Source: Oscillospiraceae bacterium (lineage in GTDB: Bacteria > Bacillota > Clostridia > Oscillospirales > Oscillospiraceae). Taken from it: 64,000 nt of DNA. The notes under the pieces were generated by a model that was not told where the DNA came from, did not search any database, and saw only the letters and a list, made by a program, of their open reading frames with translations. Where the stretch lies: NCBI GenBank assembly GCA_020025305.1, contig JAHHSG010000006.1:32492-96491 (forward strand), in the 5' to 3' direction. Of the stretch, positions 59,212 through 64,000 are shown in pieces (positions within the stretch are counted from its first letter, which is position 1; every line of letters begins with the position of its first letter). A program made the position numbers and the translations under genes.

Positions 59212-59952
59212 ATGATACAAATAGAAAACATTCATTTCCAGTATGCGGAAACACAGGTTTCTTCCTTGCGGAATATTTCGCTGGAAATTCCAGACAGGGA
59301 GTGTGTCTTGCTCTGTGGGGAATCGAGCTGTGGTAAAACCACACTGTGCCATCTGCTTTCCCGATTCTGGGATGTGGACAGTGGTATCGTCACGTTGGGT
59401 GGAGGAAACATCAAAGAGTATAGCATGGATGCACTGACGTAAAATTTCAGCTTTGTATTCCATAATGTGTATCTCTTCAAGGACACGGTTGCCAATAATA
59501 TCCGCTTTGGACAGCCCAACGCCCTGATGGAAGAAGTGATTTCTGCTGCTAAAAAAAGCAAGATGCCATGACTTCATTATGGCACTTCCGAACGGCTACG
59601 ATACCGTGATTGTGGAAAGCGGCTGCTCTCTATCCGGCGGTGAGCGGCAGCGATGATCTATTGCTCGTGCAATGATGAAAAATGCTCCCTCATTGTTTTG
59701 GATGAGGCTACTGCAAATGTTGACCCCGAAAATGAGCAGGAGCTGCTATACGCAATCAAAGAATTAACGAAGGAAAAGACCATTATTATGATTGCACACC
59801 GCTTGAAAACCGTGCAAAACGCAGATCAGATCCTCGTAATTGACGAAGGAAAAATCGTGCAGAGGGCCCCCCATCGGGAACTGGCTGCTGTGGACGGGAT
59901 TTACAAGAGTTTTGTCAATCAGAGAGAGCTTGCTGTCAGCTGGAAACTGTAA
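59212..59952 (+). pseudogene. Chimeric ECF ATPase / ABC exporter ATPase pseudogene
   Basis: The first 55 codons read as an ECF A component (MIQIENIHFQYAETQVSSL, Walker A GESSCGKTT). From FWDVDSGIVTLGG on it is the C-terminal nucleotide-binding domain of an exporter of the MsbA/IrtB type: FSFVFHNVYLFKDTVANNI, LSGGERQR, LDEATANVDPENEQEL, IAHRLKTV. In-frame TAA at 59440 and a frameshift/stop near 59570 and 59655 break it. Recombination at the shared Walker A region would have deleted the intervening genes. Confidence 0.75.
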
Positions 59953-60243
59953 ATTCGATGGATTCTGAGTGAATTGACATTGAAAAAGTGGTGGATAAAT
60001 TTTACCAAGACCTTCCGTGAGTACGAAGATTAATTTGTTGCCACCTCAACTTGATATGTATGAGTTCTTTCAAAAGTTGAGAAATAATATCGTCTGGCAG
60101 TACAAAAAAATCATTTTCCATGATATAATTATTATTCAAATCCGTTAGCTACATCCATCTTTTCCAAATAGGAGAATAAAGCAGATAGGAACCAAATCAG
60201 GAAAATCATTGCCATTACTATATTAAACACGGAGGAACCTAAA

Positions 60244-60609
60244 ATGCCGGATTCACGAGAACATAAAGTCAGCTGCTCCAACTATCAATGCGAAATTGAA
60301 CTCACATTGGAAATCTTAAGTGGAAAATGGAAGGCTCTGATCATCTGGAACCTTCATCTGCATGAAATCATCCGTTACAATGAGTTTCGCCGTTTAATTC
60401 CCGGAATTACACAGAAAATGCTGACACAACAACTGAAAGAGCTGGAAAAATATGAAATTGTATTTCGCACCGTCCATTCCACAGTCCCTCCTACGGTGGA
60501 ATATCAACTCACGGAACTTGGAAATGAGCTTATCCCTATCATGAGTGCTATGGATCAGTGGGGCAAAAACTATGTACAGCTCTATCAAGAGAAGCATCCA
60601 GAAAAATAA
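60244..60609 (+). CDS. HxlR-family regulator
   Basis: A 121-residue winged-helix regulator. The HxlR pattern is clear: CEIELTLEILSGKWKALIIW, RYNEFRRLIPGITQKMLTQQ and VEYQLTELG. CACGGAGGAAC precedes the ATG. HxlR proteins often sense aldehydes or redox changes; the alcohol dehydrogenase 160 bases downstream on the same strand is the likely target. The 290-base gap upstream holds only AT-rich sequence with a TATAAT at about 60123. Confidence 0.92.
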   Translation: MPDSREHKVSCSNYQCEIELTLEILSGKWKALIIWNLHLHEIIRYNEFRRLIPGITQKMLTQQLKELEKYEIVFRTVHSTVPPTVEYQLTELGNELIPIMSAMDQWGKNYVQLYQEKHPEK

Positions 60610-60769
60610 TTTGTGCACGTAAAGCCTTGTGCTGCAGTAATTCCTACCTTTTGGTAAAGAGCACACCAAAAAGTGCCTTCTTTTCAAACGCAATGCCTCC
60701 TGCTAAGATATGACACGTAAGCAAGGGGAAACGCCCCCACGAAATAGAATTTGAAAAGGAGCTACTGAT

Positions 60770-61942
60770 ATGCAGAGGTTTACAATTCCCAGAGATCTCT
60801 ACTTTGGTGATAACGCCATTGAGTATCTGGCAACTGTCAAGGGAACGAAGGCGTTCATCGTCTACGGTTCCAATCGTCTGGAGTCCGATGGTGTCATCGG
60901 AAAAATGCAGGATTACCTGAAGCAGGCCGGTATCGAATCCACCACTTTTTCCGGTGTTGAGCACGATCCTTCTGTCGCAACTGTCCGTGAGGGTGTTCGT
61001 CAGATGAACGAGTTCCAGCCGGATGTGATCATTGCCATCGGCGGCGGTTCTCCCATCGATGCAGCTAAGGCAATGTGGGTGTTCTATGAGCATCCTGATT
61101 TTACCTTTGAAGAAGCTGCAAAGCCCTTCAACCTGCCCGAAATGCGCACTAAGGCACATTTTATTGCCATTTCCACCACTAGCGGCACTGCAACCGAGGT
61201 AACCTCTTTCTCCGTTATCACGGATAATGATACCGGTATCAAGTATCCCATTGCCGACTATAATATCACCCCTGATGTGGCAATCCTGGATACCACTCTG
61301 GTGGAAAAGATGCCCAAGAGCCTGGTCGCAAACACCGGTATGGATGCCCTGACCCACGCTCTGGAGGCTTATGTTTCCACGGCTGCAAATCCGTTTACCG
61401 ATGCACTTGCCATGCGCTCCATCGAGATGATCTTCAATCATCTGGTGAAGTCTTTCAACGGCGACATGGAATCCCGCAAGCAGATGCATCTGGCTCAGAA
61501 TCTGGCTGGTATGTCCTTCTCCAACGCGATTCTGGGTATTGCACACTCCATGGCACATAAGTCCGGTGCAATTCTGGGTGTTCCCCACGGTCTGGCAAAC
61601 GCTATCTACCTGCCCAATACCGTTCGTTTCAACAGCAAAAATGCTGTCGCAGGCAACCGCTACGCCGAAATTGCGAAGCGTATTGGTCTGACTGGCAATA
61701 ACGAGCAGGAACTTGTAACCGCTCTGATCGAGCAGATCAAGAAATTGCGCAGCCATCTTGGAATGGTTGGCTCCTTGAAGGAATTCGGTATTGACGAGGA
61801 AGTCTTTATGTCCAAGGTTGACAACATGGCAGTTACTGCTGTGGCCGACCCCTGCACCAGCACTAATCCCAGAGAAATCAACCCTGATGAGATGAAGAGT
61901 CTCTATATTGCCGCTTATAACGGTGAGGATATTACATTTTGA
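60770..61942 (+). CDS. Iron-containing alcohol dehydrogenase
   Basis: A 390-residue group III alcohol dehydrogenase that interconverts alcohols and aldehydes or ketones with NAD(P)H. The nucleotide-binding GGGSPIDAAKAM, the TTSGTATEVT loop, and metal ligands in AILDTTL (Asp), GMDALTHALEAY (His), AHSMAHKSGAILGVPHG (two His) are all present. GGAGCTACTG precedes the ATG. Likely controlled by the HxlR regulator upstream. Butanol or 1,3-propanediol-type substrates are possible. Confidence 0.92.
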   Translation: MQRFTIPRDLYFGDNAIEYLATVKGTKAFIVYGSNRLESDGVIGKMQDYLKQAGIESTTFSGVEHDPSVATVREGVRQMNEFQPDVIIAIGGGSPIDAAKAMWVFYEHPDFTFEEAAKPFNLPEMRTKAHFIAISTTSGTATEVTSFSVITDNDTGIKYPIADYNITPDVAILDTTLVEKMPKSLVANTGMDALTHALEAYVSTAANPFTDALAMRSIEMIFNHLVKSFNGDMESRKQMHLAQNLAGMSFSNAILGIAHSMAHKSGAILGVPHGLANAIYLPNTVRFNSKNAVAGNRYAEIAKRIGLTGNNEQELVTALIEQIKKLRSHLGMVGSLKEFGIDEEVFMSKVDNMAVTAVADPCTSTNPREINPDEMKSLYIAAYNGEDITF

Positions 61943-61990
61943 TATGTAATTCCATCTTCTGATTTGCGGTTGTAAAAAATCACTTTCACC

Positions 61991-62024
61991 GATGGTGGGA
62001 TTGGATGAACCAATCCCGCCATTT
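61991..62024 (+). terminator. Terminator after the alcohol dehydrogenase
   Basis: ATGGTGGGATTGG (61992-62004) pairs with CCAATCCCGCCAT (62010-62022), one G-T wobble, followed by TTGCTTCT. Confidence 0.65.
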
Positions 62025-62085
62025 GCTTCTGTCCGAGCAAAGCATACTCGTCTGGTAAAGAATAATACATAATATAGGAGGATAT

Positions 62086-62559
62086 ATGCAAATGACAACA
62101 AGTGCCATAAAAGTATTAGAGCAGGAAAACATCCCATATACTCTCTATTCTTATCCCACCAAGAACGGTCCTGTAGCAGCCGTTGATGTGGCTGCCTATT
62201 TTGGATATTCTCCGGAACGATTGTTTAAGACGCTGGTGACATCAGATCACAAGGGTGGTTACTATGTATTCTGTCTGCCTGCAGAGAAACGAATGGATCT
62301 AAAAAAAGCAGCATCCATCGTAGGTGTCAAGAACCTACAAATGCTGAAACCGGAAATTTTCGAAGAACTAACCGGTTATACGCACGGTGGATGTTCGCCT
62401 TTTGGCTTACGAACCAAACTGCCAATCTATGTAGACCGCAGTGCTCAAAACTTTGACACCATTTATGTTTCCGGGGGAAAAGTGGGATACCTTATTGAAG
62501 TACAGCCAGAGGTTTTAGAACACCTAGTAGATGCCCAGTATGAGGAATTCACAAAATAA
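62086..62559 (+). CDS. YbaK/EbsC family Cys-tRNA(Pro)-type deacylase (second copy)
   Basis: A 157-residue paralogue of the gene at 37601-38074, sharing GPVAAVDVAAYFG, RLFKTLVTSDHKGGYYVFCL and GYTHGGCSPFGL. AGGAGGAT precedes the ATG. It is 19 bases upstream of a nitroreductase on the same strand, an order also seen, in eroded form, at the first copy. Two copies in one genome suggest specialised or redundant trans-editing. Confidence 0.88.
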   Translation: MQMTTSAIKVLEQENIPYTLYSYPTKNGPVAAVDVAAYFGYSPERLFKTLVTSDHKGGYYVFCLPAEKRMDLKKAASIVGVKNLQMLKPEIFEELTGYTHGGCSPFGLRTKLPIYVDRSAQNFDTIYVSGGKVGYLIEVQPEVLEHLVDAQYEEFTK

Positions 62560-62578
62560 ATGAAAGGAAAATGTTTTC

Positions 62579-63091
62579 ATGAGATTTCAAGAATTAGCAG
62601 AAAAGAGATATTCTTGCAGAAGTTTTTCTGATAAAAAAGTAGATAAGGAGCTGGTAGAACAAATCATCCACGCAGGGATTATGGCCCCTACAGCTGTCAA
62701 TACCCAACCCTTTAAGATATTCTGGCTCAACTCAGAAAAAGCCAAAGAAAATGTGCGGCAGGTAAGTAGCTTCACCTTCGGGGCTGATACTTTTCTTATT
62801 GTCGGCTACAAAGAAGAGGATGGCTGGACTCGTTCCTTTGACCAGCGTAATTTTTCGGACATTGATGCTGGGATCGTGGCAACACACATGATGCTGGAAA
62901 TTGAAGATTTGGGTCTCAATACCACCTGGGTTGGTCATTTCGATGCACCTCGTTTGCAATCTCTATATCCGGAAATGAAGGACTATCATTTGATTGCCCT
63001 GTTTCCCATCGGTTATGCTGCCGAAGATGCAGCACCTTCGCCTCGCCATTTCAAGCGCAAATCCTTCGAGGAAATTGCGGAAATTCTTTGA
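62579..63091 (+). CDS. Nitroreductase family protein
   Basis: A 170-residue FMN-dependent nitroreductase. Motifs: KRYSCRSFSDKKV, GIMAPTAVNTQPF at the FMN site, IDAGIVATHMMLEIEDLGLN and the C-terminal ALFPIGYAAEDAAPSPRHFK. ATG 62579 follows GAAAGGAAA. Small nitroreductases reduce nitro or quinone compounds or act on flavins; the exact substrate is not readable. Compare the C-terminal fragment at 37423-37600. Confidence 0.92.
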   Translation: MRFQELAEKRYSCRSFSDKKVDKELVEQIIHAGIMAPTAVNTQPFKIFWLNSEKAKENVRQVSSFTFGADTFLIVGYKEEDGWTRSFDQRNFSDIDAGIVATHMMLEIEDLGLNTTWVGHFDAPRLQSLYPEMKDYHLIALFPIGYAAEDAAPSPRHFKRKSFEEIAEIL

Positions 63092-63158
63092 GGAAGAGCT
63101 GAAAGGAGATTCGTCCGTGAAAATAAGCGCAGGTCAAGAAATAAAGAAAGTGTTTATT

Positions 63159-63581
63159 ATGAAGAAAATGTATTGGATTTCATTGGCCTATATCGTGTTC
63201 GGCCTGAGTATTGGTCTGCTGGACCATGAGGTGACATACTGGACTCATTTCACTGGAGAATCCATACTGTCCCTAGTCCATCCTCATGCGATTATGTTGG
63301 GAGGCTTGGTATTTTTGTTGCTGCCCCTATTTATGAAGAATTTTGCAGTTGAAAAACAAAAGAGCTTCCATATTTTTCTATGGACATACAACATTGGCCT
63401 CATGATAACTCTGGGCTTTCTGACTGCAAGGGGAATCTCTCAGCTGCTTATGGTGCCTTTTTCGAGTTTTTGGGATCACATGGTAGGCGGTATCGCAGGA
63501 ATCGGCCATATCATTTTAACGATGGGACTGGGCTTTTTGTTCCATGCCCTGATGAAATCTGTGGGTCAAAGGAGCAAGTAA
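63159..63581 (+). CDS. DUF2871 family membrane protein
   Basis: A 140-residue membrane protein with four hydrophobic segments. SLAYIVFGLSIGLLDHEVTY, SLVHPHAIMLGGLVFLLLP and AGIGHIILTMGLGFLFHAL follow the DUF2871 pattern, with conserved histidines in helices 2 and 4. I start at ATG 63159, the usual family N-terminus. GTG 63117 with AAAGGAG upstream is an alternative, giving 14 more residues. Function unknown; it lies in an operon-like run after the nitroreductase. Confidence 0.78.
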   Translation: MKKMYWISLAYIVFGLSIGLLDHEVTYWTHFTGESILSLVHPHAIMLGGLVFLLLPLFMKNFAVEKQKSFHIFLWTYNIGLMITLGFLTARGISQLLMVPFSSFWDHMVGGIAGIGHIILTMGLGFLFHALMKSVGQRSK

Positions 63582-63585
63582 TACT

Positions 63586-64000
63586 ATGACAGGACAGATC
63601 TATCATGTTGGCTTGACGGTCTCAGATATGAACCGTTCTATTGCCTTTTACCGGGATGTACTGGGTTTACAGTTCCAAGGGGAACTTTTCATGGATGGCC
63701 CGGAAACAGAGATGATGTTCCAGCGGAAAAATTGTCGGGCCAGAGTGGCTTATCTCAACGGCTCGGAGGAAAACGGGATGCCGCCGGTAGAACTAATCCA
63801 GTTTACTGACACTGAGAGCACGCAGATGCCCTCCGATCTCTTTACCACCTCGGTATCGGAACTGTGCTTCTATACGGAAAATATTGAAAAGATGTATCAG
63901 CATTTGCAAAATCATGGAGTGGAGTGTCTATCTACACCCCAGAGTTTTGATTTTACTGCAAGTGGCTTTGGGAAAAGCAAGGCCTTCTATTTCCGTGATC
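63586..64000 (+). CDS. VOC (glyoxalase/bleomycin resistance) family protein, partial
   Basis: Starting at ATG 63586 after AAAGGAGC, the frame is open to the window edge (138 codons). The first beta-alpha-beta module IYHVGLTVSDMNRSIAFYRD then VLGLQFQGEL is typical of vicinal-oxygen-chelate enzymes, and the second module starts near SELCFYTENIEKMYQHLQ. His7 and a later Glu fit metal ligands. Function uncertain. Confidence 0.85.
   Translation, partial: MTGQIYHVGLTVSDMNRSIAFYRDVLGLQFQGELFMDGPETEMMFQRKNCRARVAYLNGSEENGMPPVELIQFTDTESTQMPSDLFTTSVSELCFYTENIEKMYQHLQNHGVECLSTPQSFDFTASGFGKSKAFYFRD

Noticed and set aside
60644..62137. A 497-codon open frame on the minus strand
   Set aside because: It is the antisense shadow of the iron-containing alcohol dehydrogenase; no domain can be recognised.
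1..64000. CRISPR arrays, tRNA and rRNA genes
   Set aside because: No regular spacer-repeat pattern and no tRNA or rRNA signature was found by reading both strands.

Overview
The window looks like the chromosome of an anaerobic, probably spore-forming gut Clostridium relative (Bacillota, Clostridia; an Oscillospiraceae-type genome is my best guess). The reasons are strong AGGAGG ribosome sites, TTGACA/TATAAT promoters, a butyryl-CoA:acetate CoA-transferase-like gene, a feoA-feoA-feoB-Cys-rich ferrous iron operon, DUF6110, DUF1836, DUF4298 and DUF2871 proteins, a low-GC-Gram-positive AGCS symporter, and no aerobic respiratory genes. No tRNA, rRNA or CRISPR array was seen. The species assignment is inference.

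Layout. 1-7.7 kb: a catabolic island with a BMP-type lipoprotein and IclR regulator reading left, and an amidohydrolase, a RocB-like M20 peptidase and an AGCS amino-acid/Na+ symporter reading right. 7.8-13.6 kb: DUF4298, the CoA-transferase, a stand-alone endolysin-holin pair, a GntR-ABC-permease operon with a readable promoter/operator, and a CoA-binding protein. 13.9-22.9 kb: a ten-gene Mrp/Mbh-type cation/proton antiporter operon with four NuoL/M/N-like subunits and no hydrogenase or dehydrogenase module. 22.9-27.8 kb: threonine-aldolase-like enzyme, a CrtO-like membrane protein, and the feo operon with tandem GTTAG-N6-CTAAC boxes. 28-31.2 kb: a low-GC ABC transporter pair sitting between two oppositely oriented IS256-type transposase remnants. 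31.2-42.4 kb: housekeeping and redox genes (DegV, DUF1836, tyrosine phosphatase, acyl-ACP thioesterase, CPA antiporter, PepF, YbaK, ferredoxin with divergent Crp/Fnr regulator, P1B-type ATPase with DUF6110).

42.5-50.4 kb: an AraC regulator carrying the same iron-type box as feo, a structured RNA candidate ending in a terminator, an NhaC antiporter with its own near-consensus promoter, a flavodoxin, and a two-gene modification system (PD-(D/E)xK-like protein plus type III Mod, with no Res helicase). 50.5-55.5 kb: ABC-F protein, cupin, YhaM exonuclease, and a 20-cysteine protein with a possible mother-cell sigma promoter. 55.8-60 kb: a decaying cassette of hydrolase, broken isoprenylcysteine-type methyltransferase, TetR with a clear operator, MptD-type ECF S component with a homopolymer frameshift, shortened ECF T component and a chimeric ATPase pseudogene. 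Two more GTTAG-N6-CTAAC-like boxes lie here, so this locus was probably part of the same iron regulon. 60.2-64 kb: HxlR regulator, iron-containing alcohol dehydrogenase, YbaK plus nitroreductase (an intact version of the pair that is partly eroded at 37.4-38.1 kb), DUF2871 and a partial VOC protein.

The most interesting threads are the shared iron-type operator at six places (feo, AraC, ECF cassette), the Mod plus nuclease-like pair lacking Res, the unclassified structured RNA before nhaC, and the four-antiporter Mrp operon.
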